Part shown: one piece after another, positions 25,528-33,906 of the stretch
Layout of the letters: every line of letters starts with the position of its first letter
Position numbering within the stretch: the first letter of the stretch is position 1
Source of the DNA: AA29 sp041481445
Lineage (GTDB): Bacteria; Acidobacteriota; Vicinamibacteria; Fen-336
Length of the DNA stretch: 64,000 nt
Direction: 5' to 3'
Assembly: GCA_041481445.1 (NCBI GenBank)
Contig: JBGPBV010000009.1
Location: forward strand, 1 to 64,000
Translations under genes and position numbers: made by a program
Notes under the pieces: generated by a model
The model's database searches: none
Told to the model about the DNA's origin: nothing
Seen by the model: the letters and a program-made list of their open reading frames with translations, nothing else

Positions 25528-28149
25528 TCAGACCACCCGCACCACGACCAGCGTCATGTCGTCGTGCTGCTTGGCCCCGCTCGCGAACGCGTCGGCCGCC
25601 GCCATCACCTGCTGCACCACCGCCTTCGGGTGGAGCGAGAGGCAGGCGCGCACGGCCTGGGCCATGCGGTCCTCGCCCCACTCCTCGCTGTCCGTGTTCA
25701 TGGCCTCGCTGACGCCGTCCGTGTAGCCGAACAGGAGGTCTCCCGGGACGAGGTCGATCCCGAACTGCGTGTAGTCCGCGGTGGGGAGCAGACCGATCAC
25801 CGGCCCGCCCCCGTCCACCCTCAGGAGGTCGACCCCGCCGTCCCGCGGGCGGAACAGCATCGGCGGGTTGTGGCCGGCGTTGACGTAGTCCAGGTGCCGC
25901 GTGGCCGGATCGTATTGCCCGTAGAAGAACGTGGCGTAGCGGTTGGCGGGAGAGGCCTCGTAGATGAGCGCGTTGAGGCGCTGCATCAGCGTGGCCAGGT
26001 CGGTGGGGTTCGAGATCGCCTGCGCGCGCAGCGAGGCCTGCAGGCTGGCCATGAGGAGCGCGGCCGGGATGCCCTTGCCGGAGACGTCGCCCACCGCGAT
26101 CCCGAGATGGCCCTCCCCCACCCGCACGAAGTCGTAGTAGTCGCCACCCACGCCGAGAGCGGGGCGGCAGTAGCCGATGTACTCGAGACCCGCCACCGGC
26201 GGGTAGTGCTGGGGAAAGAGCCCTTCCTGGACCTCGCGCGCGATCTCGATCTCGCGGCTCATGCGCGCGCGGAGGGCGGTCTCGCGGGCGATGTCGGCGG
26301 TGAGCTGGCTGTTCTCGAGCGCGATCGCGGTCTGCGCCGCCACCACCTGGAGCAGCCGCACGTCCGAGGGCGAGTAGGGCTCCTCCGAGCGCTTCGGCCC
26401 CAGGCTCACGATGCCGAGCAGCGAGTCCTTGACGGCCAGGGGCAGGAGCAGCTCGGACTCCAGCGCGGCCAGGGTGGCGCGGTCGGAAGCATCGGCCTCC
26501 CGGTTGACCCAGGAGGCGGCGTCGCCGAGGTCCACGCGGAGGGGCTGACGCGAGTCGCGAAGGCGCATCGCGATGGGCGAAGCGGCGGAGAGCCGCACCT
26601 CGGGGGCCTCGCCCACGCGATAGGCGGAGGCGTAGGCGCCGTCCTGGCGCAGGAGCGCGACCAGCCGCGTCACGTGGAGGGTGTCCGCCACGCGCTGCCC
26701 CACGGTGGTGAGCAGGGTCTGGGTGTCCACGATCGTGCGGACGTCCTCGCTGAGCCCGGTGAGCACCTGCTCGGCGTCGTAGGCCTCGCGGAAGAACCGC
26801 GTGTCGATCCAGGAACGCGCGCGGTCGGCGGCCCGCCGGATCACGAAGACGAACACCACGGCCAGGGCGATGTACTGGATGCGGCGAGGCCGGTTCACGC
26901 TGGCCTGGCCCGCCAGCGTGGTCAGGGTCAGCACGGCGGCCAGGACCACCCCGCCCTGGACGAGCATCACTCCCCGTCGGGCCAGCGCGTACTGCAGCCC
27001 CTGACGCACGACGACCCGCACGTCCATCGCCCGATGGACGACGATCACGTAGGCGAGGGAGAGCGGGAAGATCAGGAGCGAGAGCCCCGCGGGAACGAGC
27101 AGCCACGGCGGGGCCACCGTGCCGATGGACCGTCCGGTGACGACGCTGGCCACGACGAGGAGGAGGGTGGGGGTGAGGCCGGCGGCCGCCCCCGCGTGGA
27201 GCAGCTTGAGCCGGCGGCGCACGTCGGGGCGGGCGTCGGTCCCTCCCTTGAACCCGAGGGAGGTGAAGAAGCATCCGGAGGCGACCATGGCCAGCGCGAT
27301 CTGGAGGGCGGCCATCGTCCCTTCCCGCGCCACGAGATCGCTCGCCCAGGCCATCCCCTCGACATGCGCGACCGAGGCGCCGGCGCGGGTCAGGGCCAGG
27401 ATGGCGAGGGGCCCGACGAGCAGCCACTTCAGCCAGGGCCGGCGCCGGTCCAAGGGCAGCCGCTCCGGGAACGCGATGCCGAACAGCAGCATCCAGAGCG
27501 ACCACGTGCCGGCCATGACCTGGTCGTAGAACGTTCCCGCCACCCGCCACCCCGGCCCCCAGGTCGCCTCGTCCGCGATCTCGACGCCGGGGAGCTGGGC
27601 GAAGCTCATCATCATGAGCAGGAGCAGGAGCGCGCGCCCGTCGCGGAGCCGGCGCAAGGCCACCGCGAAGCCGAGGAGCAGGCTGACCACGGGCAGGGCG
27701 ATGCCGAGGGCCACCGTGAGCGTGATGTCGACGGTGGAGCGGCCGCCGGGATGCTCGGCCTGCAGGCGGATGGCGGATTGGACGGTGTCCGCCCCGTCGT
27801 TGCGGTCGATGGCGATGGACAGGATGTCGCCCGGGCGCGCGCCGCGCAGGGCCTCCGCCATGGTCTTGCGGCCCTCGTAGGCATGCCCGGCCAGGGACGT
27901 GATGCGGTCGCCGGGACGGAGCCCGGCCGCCGCCGCCTCGTCCCTCACGTCCGAGATGCGTCCCCCCATCGACACCGCGCGGAAGGGCGCCCGCACCTCC
28001 CCTTCCGGCGTGATCAGGGTGTCGAAGAGGTCGCCGATCGCGCGCGCCTGGTAGCTCGCCGCGCACGCAGCGAGCACGCCGATGAAGGCGAGCCGGGGCC
28101 AGGCGGACGGCGTGGGCGGAGGAGACGAGGCGGCCGCGGGCGACGACAC
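25528..28149 (-). CDS. SpoIIE/RsbU-type PP2C phosphatase with PDZ, membrane and GAF domains
   Basis: The protein has 873 residues. A first membrane segment lies near 20-35. A PDZ-like domain follows (about 70-135, with AAAAGLRPGDRITSLAGHAYEG), then about eight membrane segments (140-440), a GAF domain (about 475-625), a coiled linker (REIEIAREVQEGLFPQ) and a SpoIIE phosphatase domain (650-873) with GGDYYDFV, VGDVSGKGIPAALLMA and the final KQHDDMTLVVVRV. RsbU-type phosphatases act on anti-anti-sigma factors. No STAS or anti-sigma gene is visible here, so the target is unknown. GTG 28149 is chosen because TACAAT stands 8 nt upstream. Confidence 0.9.
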   Translation of the reverse strand: MSSPAAASSPPPTPSAWPRLAFIGVLAACAASYQARAIGDLFDTLITPEGEVRAPFRAVSMGGRISDVRDEAAAAGLRPGDRITSLAGHAYEGRKTMAEALRGARPGDILSIAIDRNDGADTVQSAIRLQAEHPGGRSTVDITLTVALGIALPVVSLLLGFAVALRRLRDGRALLLLLMMMSFAQLPGVEIADEATWGPGWRVAGTFYDQVMAGTWSLWMLLFGIAFPERLPLDRRRPWLKWLLVGPLAILALTRAGASVAHVEGMAWASDLVAREGTMAALQIALAMVASGCFFTSLGFKGGTDARPDVRRRLKLLHAGAAAGLTPTLLLVVASVVTGRSIGTVAPPWLLVPAGLSLLIFPLSLAYVIVVHRAMDVRVVVRQGLQYALARRGVMLVQGGVVLAAVLTLTTLAGQASVNRPRRIQYIALAVVFVFVIRRAADRARSWIDTRFFREAYDAEQVLTGLSEDVRTIVDTQTLLTTVGQRVADTLHVTRLVALLRQDGAYASAYRVGEAPEVRLSAASPIAMRLRDSRQPLRVDLGDAASWVNREADASDRATLAALESELLLPLAVKDSLLGIVSLGPKRSEEPYSPSDVRLLQVVAAQTAIALENSQLTADIARETALRARMSREIEIAREVQEGLFPQHYPPVAGLEYIGYCRPALGVGGDYYDFVRVGEGHLGIAVGDVSGKGIPAALLMASLQASLRAQAISNPTDLATLMQRLNALIYEASPANRYATFFYGQYDPATRHLDYVNAGHNPPMLFRPRDGGVDLLRVDGGGPVIGLLPTADYTQFGIDLVPGDLLFGYTDGVSEAMNTDSEEWGEDRMAQAVRACLSLHPKAVVQQVMAAADAFASGAKQHDDMTLVVVRVV

Positions 28150-28157
28150 GGGCCGGG

Positions 28158-28163
28158 ATTGTA
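28158..28163 (-). promoter_or_regulatory. -10 element of SpoIIE-type phosphatase gene
   Basis: On the minus strand TACAAT lies 8 nt before GTG 28149, with no ribosome site between. It fits the leaderless pattern seen for other genes in the window. Confidence 0.45.
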
Positions 28164-28190
28164 TCGGAGTGCCCGCCGGGCCGACCTGAG

Positions 28191-28382
28191 TCAGTGGGCC
28201 CGGCGCTCGACGTCGCGGCGCTCCGGCGAGTCCGGCCGCGCCGTCTGGCGGCGCTGCGTGAGCCGCCGGACGAACGCCCGCGCGCGGCGGAAGGCCAGGG
28301 CCAGGAGGCCGGACAGGACGAGCCAGGCGAGCCCGAGCGCGATGGCCAGCCCGAAGACGATGGCGACGAGTGCGACGAGCAT
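28191..28382 (-). CDS. Small single-span membrane protein
   Basis: The protein has 63 residues: a hydrophobic segment at about 3-30 and then a basic tail rich in Arg (ARAFVRRLTQRRQTARPD). The N-terminal anchor and positive-inside tail suggest an inner-membrane protein with a cytoplasmic C-terminus. No family is recognised. It precedes the phosphatase gene on the same strand with 41 bp between, so they may be cotranscribed. A GATACT hexamer lies about 18 nt upstream of ATG 28382. Confidence 0.5.
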   Translation of the reverse strand: MLVALVAIVFGLAIALGLAWLVLSGLLALAFRRARAFVRRLTQRRQTARPDSPERRDVERRAH

Positions 28383-28443
28383 GATCCGGAGTTCCCTCGA
28401 GTCCAGTATCCCCCGGGCGGGGCCCCTCAGGGGCGGCGCGCCC

Positions 28444-29119
28444 TCACATCCGGAAGAGGTAGCTGACCTTGAGGAAGAAGCCGTCGCCGTCGCGGTGCAG
28501 GCCGTGGAAGCGCAGCCCCTCGGGCTCGGTGAGCGTGCTCCCGTATCCCGCGAAGACCACCGTGCCCGGCGTGGGCTGGTACGAGAAGAGCCAGTCCACG
28601 CGCAAGCGGTTGTCCTCGGAGGCGAGCGCGGGCATGGTCACGCCCCAGCGCACGTTGCCGCCCACCTCCGGCGCGCCGGAGTCGTAGCTCCACCCGGGGG
28701 GGACGCGGCCCCGTCCGCCCTCGCCGTCACCACCGGGTTGAGGTCGAGGATCAGGCCCGGCCGGAGCTCGGAGATCCCCGCCAGCGTCCCCCCCTGCGCG
28801 AGGAACGACGTCCCGGCGCGGCGGGCGGGTGCCCAGGAGTCCTCGTGGCCCGTGCTCTGGACACGGCGGATGACGTTGAGGCCCCAGTCCTGGACCTTGG
28901 CCGATTGGTAGCGCAGGCTCTTGAACGGGATGCGCACCTCGACCTCGAAACCCTCGGGGGTGAGCCGCCCCAGGGCGGCTCGTCGAGGACGCCGTCCACC
29001 GTGACCTGCTCTTCGAAGCGCGGGACGGCGACCTGGAGCCGGCTCTGGCGTCCGCTGTAGGCCGGCGGGGCCTCCACCGGCGCGGGGGCCAGGAGGCCGA
29101 GCACGACGGGCAGGATCAT
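28444..29119 (-). pseudogene. Degraded DUF5916 / CBM9-like outer-membrane protein gene
   Basis: Three pieces of one family lie in order but in different frames. From ATG 29119 a signal peptide and the CBM9-like start TVDGVLDEPPWG are read. After about 28980 a second frame gives RLTPEGFEVEVRIPFKSLRYQ and on to GLILDLNPVVTARAD, with some 100 residues of CBM9 domain missing at the join. From about 28715 a third frame gives GWSYDSGAPEVGGNVRWGV, which in intact proteins leads into the barrel. Here it passes directly into the family's C-terminus, DWLFSYQPTPGTVVFAGYGS to FFLKVSYLFRM, so several hundred barrel residues are lost. The intact protein would have about 750 or more residues. It is not functional. 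Confidence 0.75.
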
Positions 29120-29179
29120 GGGTCCTCGGGCTCGCCCCCGCGAGAGTGGGAACACTAGCACGACGCCCCGGGGACCGTA

Positions 29180-29185
29180 TAGGGT
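29180..29185 (+). promoter_or_regulatory. -10 element for a leaderless transcript (SnoaL-like lipoprotein)
   Basis: TAGGGT lies exactly 6 nt before ATG 29192. The same hexamer and spacing occur before ATG 45046. No ribosome site is needed or seen beyond the purine run itself. Confidence 0.45.
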
Positions 29186-29191
29186 AGGGCC

Positions 29192-29659
29192 ATGATCGCC
29201 GCTCGCCCGGCCGCCACCGTCCTCGCCCTGGCCCTCGCGACCTCCGGCTGCGGGGCCAAGGCGGACCCGGTGCTCGCGCTCGTGGAGTCGCTGCGGACCT
29301 CGGCCGAGAGCCGGGACGCCACCGCCATCGCCGACAGGCTCGCCGACGACTTCCGCGGCGTGGCCGGCACGGACAAGGCGGAGGCGGCCGCGACCCTCCG
29401 CCGGTATTTCGCGGGCTACGAGAGCGTCCACGTGGCCGTCTACGACGTCGCCGTCCAGCGGCGGACGGAGACGGAGGCGGACGTGAGCTTCCGCGCGGAG
29501 TTCAACGGCTCGGCGCGCCGCATCGGAGGGCTGGAGGGCTTCCTGCCCCCGTCCGCGGTCGAGCGCTTCGACTTGCGGCTCGTGCGCCGCGGATCGGACT
29601 GGAAGGTGGCGTCGGCGGAATGGCAGGCCGTCGAGCCGACGGCCTCTCCGGCCCGGTGA
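29192..29659 (+). CDS. Lipoprotein with NTF2/SnoaL-like fold
   Basis: The protein has 155 residues. The signal sequence ends in the lipobox LATSGC (Cys20). The mature part has the helix-helix-strand order of SnoaL/NTF2-like domains (LVESLRTSAESRDATAIADRLADDFRGV, then the curved sheet ending SDWKVASAEWQAV). Such domains bind small ligands or act as structural modules, and no catalytic pair is evident. Its 3' end is 3 bp from the convergent msrB stop. Membrane attachment is predicted from the lipobox. Confidence 0.75.
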   Translation: MIAARPAATVLALALATSGCGAKADPVLALVESLRTSAESRDATAIADRLADDFRGVAGTDKAEAAATLRRYFAGYESVHVAVYDVAVQRRTETEADVSFRAEFNGSARRIGGLEGFLPPSAVERFDLRLVRRGSDWKVASAEWQAVEPTASPAR

Positions 29660-29662
29660 GGC

Positions 29663-30172
29663 CTACTTCTCGGCCGGGATGAGCTTCAACGACACCGAGT
29701 TCATGCAGTAGCGGAGCCCGGTCGGGGGCGGTCCGTCGTCGAAGACGTGGCCGAGGTGGCCGCCGCAGCGCGAGCAAACGACCTCCACCCGGCGCATGAA
29801 CAAGGAGTTGTCGACGTGCTCGTCGACCGCCTTCTTGTCGATGGGCTTCCAGAAGCTCGGCCAGCCCGTGCCGGACTCGAACTTGGTGTCGGAGCTGAAG
29901 AGCTCCTGCCCGCAGGCGGCGCAGGCGTAGATCCCCTTGGCGTGGGTGTTCCAGTACTCGCCGGTGAAGGCGCGCTCCGTGCCCTTCTCCCGCAGCACCT
30001 TGTACTGGGCCGGCGTCAGCCTGGCCTTCCACTCGGAATCGGAGATGGCCTTCCACATGTTTCCCTTTGCCCCCGCGCTCTCGTCCGCGGGGCGCTCCGC
30101 CGCCGCCGCCCGGCAGGCCGCGACCGCGCCGAGAGAGACGAGCCCGAGCAGGACGTCGCGACGTGTCCGCAT
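29663..30172 (-). CDS. msrB: Peptide-methionine (R)-S-oxide reductase MsrB, exported
   Basis: The enzyme reduces methionine-R-sulfoxide in proteins. It has 169 residues from ATG 30172. The N-terminus has a twin arginine (TRRDVLLG, 3-10) and a lipobox-like AVAAC20, so periplasmic export, perhaps as a Tat lipoprotein, is likely. The SelR domain (about 38-167) has zinc cysteines C84/C87 and C133/C136, the GTGWPSFW block and catalytic C156 in RYCMNSVSL. The usual upstream resolving Cys is not obvious, so recycling may use thioredoxin differently. ATG 30184 is an alternative start, but TATGCT lies 7 nt before 30172 and overlaps 30184. Confidence 0.93.
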   Translation of the reverse strand: MRTRRDVLLGLVSLGAVAACRAAAAERPADESAGAKGNMWKAISDSEWKARLTPAQYKVLREKGTERAFTGEYWNTHAKGIYACAACGQELFSSDTKFESGTGWPSFWKPIDKKAVDEHVDNSLFMRRVEVVCSRCGGHLGHVFDDGPPPTGLRYCMNSVSLKLIPAEK

Positions 30173-30179
30173 CCCAGAT

Positions 30180-30185
30180 AGCATA
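30180..30185 (-). promoter_or_regulatory. -10 element of msrB
   Basis: On the minus strand TATGCT is followed after 7 nt by ATG 30172. It overlaps the alternative ATG 30184, which argues for the shorter protein. Confidence 0.45.
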
Positions 30186-30213
30186 ACGCCCTTCCGAGCG
30201 CCCGAATTCCCGC

Positions 30214-31080
30214 CTAGTGTCCCGCGTGCAGGAGCGGCAGGCCCGTGGCCACCGAGAGCAGCACCGCGGCCACGCTCAGGGCGAGGGCGGCCACGGCCAC
30301 GATCGTGTGCACCCCGCGCTCGGGCAGCAGCGGGTCCAGCCAGAAGGACACCAGGTACCCGCCGAGGAGGCCGCCCATGTGGGCCCAGTTGTCGATGCGC
30401 GGCAGCATGAACCCGAAGGCCAGGCCGGTGATGATCCAGCGCGTGGCCAGCTCGCGCAGGTGAGCGCTCCCCCCACGCCGTCCGTAGTGGAGGACGGCCC
30501 CGATGAGGCCGAAGACCCCCGCGGAGGCGCCGACCGTGAAGTCCCCACCGTGCAGGAATCCGGGCAGGAAGGTGAGGTAGGCGCCGGCCAGGCTGCTGGC
30601 CAGGAATCCCGCGGCCCCCGCCGCGATGTAGATGATGATCGTGCGCGATCCGCCGTAGAAGTGCGTCACCGCGGGGCCGAGGTTCCGCACGGACATCATG
30701 TTGAGGACGATGTGGAGGATTCCGCCGTGGAGCCAGGGCGCGCTGAGGATCGTCCACCATCGCGCGTATCCGAAGACCGGGAAGGCCCCGCTGGCGCCGA
30801 GGACGAAGAGGCTCTGCCCGCTGGGCGCGAGGAGGGACATGAGCCCGGACGCACTGATCGCGGACGGATCGACGGCGAGGCTGGCGAGGTACATGGCGCC
30901 GCAGCCCCACATCACGATCGGCACGAACACGTCCTCGATGCCGCTCCTGCGCAGCAGCGCGGTGAGCCCGAAGAGCCCGGGGCGGCGTCGCCCGCAGCCC
31001 ATGCACTCCGCGTCGTTGACCCCCACCAGCATGCCGCAGGAGGGGCACACCGTCGATCCCGTCCGTCGCTCACCGAACAT
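30214..31080 (-). CDS. Rhomboid-family intramembrane serine protease with N-terminal zinc ribbon
   Basis: The protein has 288 residues from ATG 31080. A zinc ribbon, CPSCG...CMGCG (C12, C15, C27, C30), precedes about seven membrane segments. Rhomboid motifs are WLHGGILHIVLNM (the oxyanion region), GASAGVFG with the catalytic Ser, and NWAHMGGLLGGYL with the catalytic His. Rhomboids cleave membrane-protein segments. The substrate is unknown; the cytoplasmic zinc ribbon may recruit partners. A TAAACT hexamer lies 8 nt before the start. The gene is upstream of msrB on the same strand with 41 bp between. Confidence 0.9.
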   Translation of the reverse strand: MFGERRTGSTVCPSCGMLVGVNDAECMGCGRRRPGLFGLTALLRRSGIEDVFVPIVMWGCGAMYLASLAVDPSAISASGLMSLLAPSGQSLFVLGASGAFPVFGYARWWTILSAPWLHGGILHIVLNMMSVRNLGPAVTHFYGGSRTIIIYIAAGAAGFLASSLAGAYLTFLPGFLHGGDFTVGASAGVFGLIGAVLHYGRRGGSAHLRELATRWIITGLAFGFMLPRIDNWAHMGGLLGGYLVSFWLDPLLPERGVHTIVAVAALALSVAAVLLSVATGLPLLHAGH

Positions 31081-31088
31081 GGCCACCC

Positions 31089-31094
31089 AGTTTA
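31089..31094 (-). promoter_or_regulatory. -10 element of rhomboid gene
   Basis: On the minus strand TAAACT lies 8 nt before ATG 31080, again without an obvious ribosome site. Confidence 0.4.
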
Positions 31095-31171
31095 CGACGC
31101 CGCCGTCCCCCGCCGGGCATCACCCCTCAGCGCGCCCGTCGGGCCCCCGACGATAATAGGGACCAGCGACC

Positions 31172-31486
31172 ATGGCACGCACAGGCCCCAAGACCGGCGG
31201 CGACGTCCTCGAGAAGCGGAAGGAGAAGACCAAGCGGCCGGAGATGTTCAAGGTCGTCCTCCTCAACGACGACTACACGACGATGGAGTTCGTGGTGCAG
31301 GTCCTCCAGGAGGTCTTCGACAAGCCGGCCCAGGATGCCTATCGGATCATGATCCAGGTGCACCTCCACGGCCGCGGCATCTGCGGCAGCTACACCTACG
31401 AGATCGCGGAGACGAAGGTGGCCATCGTGCACGAGATGGCGCGCGAGAACGGGTTCCCGTTGAGGGCGACCATCGAGGAGGGCTGA
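31172..31486 (+). CDS. clpS: ClpS N-degron adaptor of ClpAP
   Basis: ClpS binds proteins with N-terminal Leu, Phe, Trp or Tyr and hands them to ClpA. The product has 104 residues with a flexible charged N-terminus (1-24), then the ClpS core: VVLLNDDYTTMEFVV, where Asn-Asp-Asp lines the N-end pocket, VHLHGRGICG, and the helix IVHEMARENGFPL. GATAAT at 31152-31157 gives a predicted leader of only some 8 nt. clpA lies 2.4 kb downstream on the same strand, separated by four genes, two of them on the other strand. Bpt at 8627 creates substrates for it. Confidence 0.94.
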   Translation: MARTGPKTGGDVLEKRKEKTKRPEMFKVVLLNDDYTTMEFVVQVLQEVFDKPAQDAYRIMIQVHLHGRGICGSYTYEIAETKVAIVHEMARENGFPLRATIEEG

Positions 31487-31492
31487 GGGCGG

Positions 31493-32218
31493 ATGCGCGC
31501 GCGGGGCTGTCTCATCGGAGCGGCGGTGGTCCTGGCCGTGCTCGGGGCGGTGGCGGCGGTCCTGGGCCCGGGGCTCCTCCGGCGGGCGCGGGGGGTGTAC
31601 GCGCCGATCTCGCGCATGAAGGGCGAGCAGCGCGACTTCGAGGCCTGGACGAGGCAGCGGAGCTGGCGCGAGCCGGCCACGCCGGAGCTGGGGCCGGACA
31701 AGCTCGAATCCTTCCTGGCCCTGCGGCGCGAGCTGCGCGTCCTCGACGGGAAGGCGATGGGGATGGGGCGGCGGGGGCCGGAGGGCGAGCGGGCCCGCCT
31801 CGAGGACGTCCCCACCATCGTCGAGGGCGTGGGCGATCTCGTCGCCGAGCGCCTGGGCGCCTTCCGCAAGCACGACATCACTCCCGCCGAGTACGACTAC
31901 CTCGAGCGGGTGGTCTACGGCACCTGGCTGCGCGCGCTCACCGACGGCGGTGACGACCCCGCCGCGCGCGACCGTGCCGCGCGCGAGGTCGAAGCGGCGG
32001 CCGGGAAGGAGAGCGGCGCGGTCCAGGCGCGGCTGCGCCAGGTTGCGGCCGACATCCGGGCCCGGCTCCCTCCGGCCCCGGCGGGGATCCCGCCCGAGGT
32101 GCACCGCGTGCTCCTGGCCCACGCCGCCGAGATCGAGGCCCAGCCCGCCACCCGGATCTCCGCGCGCGTCCCGCGCGTCCGCGAGGGCCGCCGTCCGGCC
32201 GCCAGCGAATCGCCCTGA
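31493..32218 (+). CDS. Membrane-anchored hypothetical protein
   Basis: The protein has 241 residues: one N-terminal membrane segment (about 7-28) and then a mostly helical, charged extracytoplasmic region. It includes PELGPDKLESFLALRRELR and DITPAEYDYLERVVYG, which suggest helical bundles. It begins 6 bp after clpS, so it is cotranscribed. No family is recognised and no catalytic motif is seen. Confidence 0.7.
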   Translation: MRARGCLIGAAVVLAVLGAVAAVLGPGLLRRARGVYAPISRMKGEQRDFEAWTRQRSWREPATPELGPDKLESFLALRRELRVLDGKAMGMGRRGPEGERARLEDVPTIVEGVGDLVAERLGAFRKHDITPAEYDYLERVVYGTWLRALTDGGDDPAARDRAAREVEAAAGKESGAVQARLRQVAADIRARLPPAPAGIPPEVHRVLLAHAAEIEAQPATRISARVPRVREGRRPAASESP

Positions 32219-32277
32219 CCCCTGCTCCGCGCGGCGGTGCGCGGGTCTAGACTGTGGTTTCACCCCTGGAGGTCACG

Positions 32278-32667
32278 ATGGATCGCTGGCTGGGCCCCCA
32301 GAGCGAGCGCATTTTCGCGCTGCTCCGATTGGTCGCGGGACTCCTCTTCGCCTGCCACGGCGCGCAGAAGCTGTTCGGCGCGTTCGGGGCGACGCCCATG
32401 ACGGGCAACCCGATGATGCTGGCCGCGGGCCTCATCGAGTTCGGCGGCGGCCTCCTGATCGCGATCGGGCTCCTGGCGAGCTGGGCCGCGTTCATCGCCA
32501 GCGGCCAGATGGCGGTCGCGTATTTCATGGCCCACGCCAAGGGCGGCTTCTGGCCGATCGTGAACAAGGGCGAGCTGGCCGTGGTGTACTGCTTCCTGTT
32601 CCTCTACATCGCCGCCCGCGGCGCGGGGCCGTACAGCGCGGACGCGGCCCTGCGCAAGCGTCCCTGA
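32278..32667 (+). CDS. DoxX-family membrane protein
   Basis: The protein has 129 residues with four membrane segments. Family marks are LLRLVAGLLFACHGAQKLFGAFG near the N-terminus and AAGLIEFGGGLLIAIGL. ATG 32278 follows a TGGAGG ribosome site; the frame extends a few codons upstream without support. TAGACT at 32248-32253 is a plausible -10. DoxX-like proteins are linked to redox balance or quinone-related functions, but a reaction is not established for this type. Confidence 0.88.
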   Translation: MDRWLGPQSERIFALLRLVAGLLFACHGAQKLFGAFGATPMTGNPMMLAAGLIEFGGGLLIAIGLLASWAAFIASGQMAVAYFMAHAKGGFWPIVNKGELAVVYCFLFLYIAARGAGPYSADAALRKRP

Positions 32668-32677
32668 GCGAGCGCGC

Positions 32678-33346
32678 CTACTCGATCGACTCCACCGGGG
32701 GCCGGGCCACCACGAGGGCGACGGGGGCGGTGGGCGGCGCGGCGCGCGGCAGGAGCACGAGCCCGATCAGGAAGAGGCCCACGGTGGCGAAGGCGACGTA
32801 GCCGGCCAGCGGGGCGGTGGCCTCTCCCTCCAAGGGTCCCGCCGACGCGCCCTCGAGCAGCACGGTGAGCAGGCGGCGCGTCCAGCTCCCCTGCGGGTCG
32901 GCCAGGGCCGGGAGGGCCACGTAGCGGACGACGTAGGCCCATCCGAACACGACGACGAGGCTGCGCAGCAGGCGGATGCGGTCGGGCTGCGCGGCCAGCG
33001 TGTTCCAGAGCAGGAACAGTAAGAAGAGGTTGAAGACCAGGCGCAGGATCCCGGAATCGGGGGTGAGGCAGGTGAAGACCTGGGCGCTGGCCACGAACAG
33101 CGCGAGCAGGACGGCGGCGCCGCTCACGTTCTCCATCCCCTTCCGATGGTCGCCCATGAGCGCCTGTGGGACGAGGAGCCCGGCGCGCACCATCACCCCG
33201 AGGAGCAGCACCGCGAGCACGAGCGTGATCAGCGGGGGCGGCAGGAAGCTCAGGCCCGCGCCTCCGGGGGCGATCCGCAGCCCGCCCGCCCCGGCCACGG
33301 TCAGGAAGGCCAGGGGCAGCACGAACGCCTCGCGCACCTCGCTCAT
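32678..33346 (-). CDS. Multi-spanning membrane protein of unknown function
   Basis: The protein has 222 residues with five or six hydrophobic segments (about 10-28, 35-55, 75-95, 103-120, 128-150, 185-205). It has no transporter or enzyme motif. Its ATG 33346 overlaps the stop of the upstream 166-residue gene (ATGA), so the two are translationally coupled and probably form a complex. Family not recognised. Confidence 0.72.
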   Translation of the reverse strand: MSEVREAFVLPLAFLTVAGAGGLRIAPGGAGLSFLPPPLITLVLAVLLLGVMVRAGLLVPQALMGDHRKGMENVSGAAVLLALFVASAQVFTCLTPDSGILRLVFNLFLLFLLWNTLAAQPDRIRLLRSLVVVFGWAYVVRYVALPALADPQGSWTRRLLTVLLEGASAGPLEGEATAPLAGYVAFATVGLFLIGLVLLPRAAPPTAPVALVVARPPVESIE

Positions 33347-33843
33347 TTCCGGGGCTCCAACATCTTCACCGGGCTGAGGTCGGGGAGGCCCCGCGCGAGC
33401 CCGCGCTGCAGCTCCGCCCGCAGCTCGTCCGCCGTGTGCATCCCCAGGTTCGAGTCGGGGACGGTGAGCCGTCCGGCCGGAGCCTGGGCGATGGCGCGGT
33501 CCACGGCCTCCACACCCAGCCGATACAGCGCCTCGTCGCGGTAGACGCGGCCCCAGCCCTGCCGGTAGAAGCTGTAGGCGATGTAGAACTGCGTGAGCGG
33601 GTCCTGGCGCGCGGGGTCGGCCCGCTCGAAGGCGGCCCGCGCCTCCAGGAACTGGTCGCCGTGGAAGAAGCGGAGGCCGTCCGTGAAGTTGAGGGGGTCC
33701 ACGCGATAGGCGCCGACGGCGGCGGCCACGCCGCCCGTGAGCTGCTGGACCGTGCGCGGCTGGCGCGCATAGACGGAGACGATGAAGGCGGCGTAGGCCG
33801 CGGAAACGACCAGGCCCGCCAGGCGGACGAGGACCGGCTTCAT
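33343..33843 (-). CDS. Membrane-anchored protein with TPR-like helices, coupled to membrane protein
   Basis: The protein has 166 residues from ATG 33843. One N-terminal membrane segment (about 5-25) is followed by two or three helical repeats resembling TPR (LRFFHGDQFLEARAAFERA, FYIAYSFYRQGWGRVYRDE). An upstream ATG at 33852 is possible, but TACCAT (33856-33851) ends 7 nt before 33843 and overlaps it, favouring the shorter form. It is coupled to the downstream membrane protein by a 4-bp overlap and divergent from clpA. Function unknown. Confidence 0.7.
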   Translation of the reverse strand: MKPVLVRLAGLVVSAAYAAFIVSVYARQPRTVQQLTGGVAAAVGAYRVDPLNFTDGLRFFHGDQFLEARAAFERADPARQDPLTQFYIAYSFYRQGWGRVYRDEALYRLGVEAVDRAIAQAPAGRLTVPDSNLGMHTADELRAELQRGLARGLPDLSPVKMLEPRK

Positions 33844-33850
33844 CGCGCGC

Positions 33851-33856
33851 ATGGTA
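33851..33856 (-). promoter_or_regulatory. -10 element before the TPR-like/membrane protein pair
   Basis: On the minus strand TACCAT stands 7 nt before ATG 33843. It lies 38 bp from the divergent clpA -10. Confidence 0.4.
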
Positions 33857-33894
33857 GCAGGGCGGCGTCATTTCGCGTCCGGGCGGGAGGCTCG

Positions 33895-33900
33895 TAAGAT
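33895..33900 (+). promoter_or_regulatory. -10 element for leaderless clpA
   Basis: TAAGAT lies exactly 6 nt before ATG 33907. No ribosome site is present between them. Confidence 0.5.
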
Positions 33901-33906
33901 GGATCC

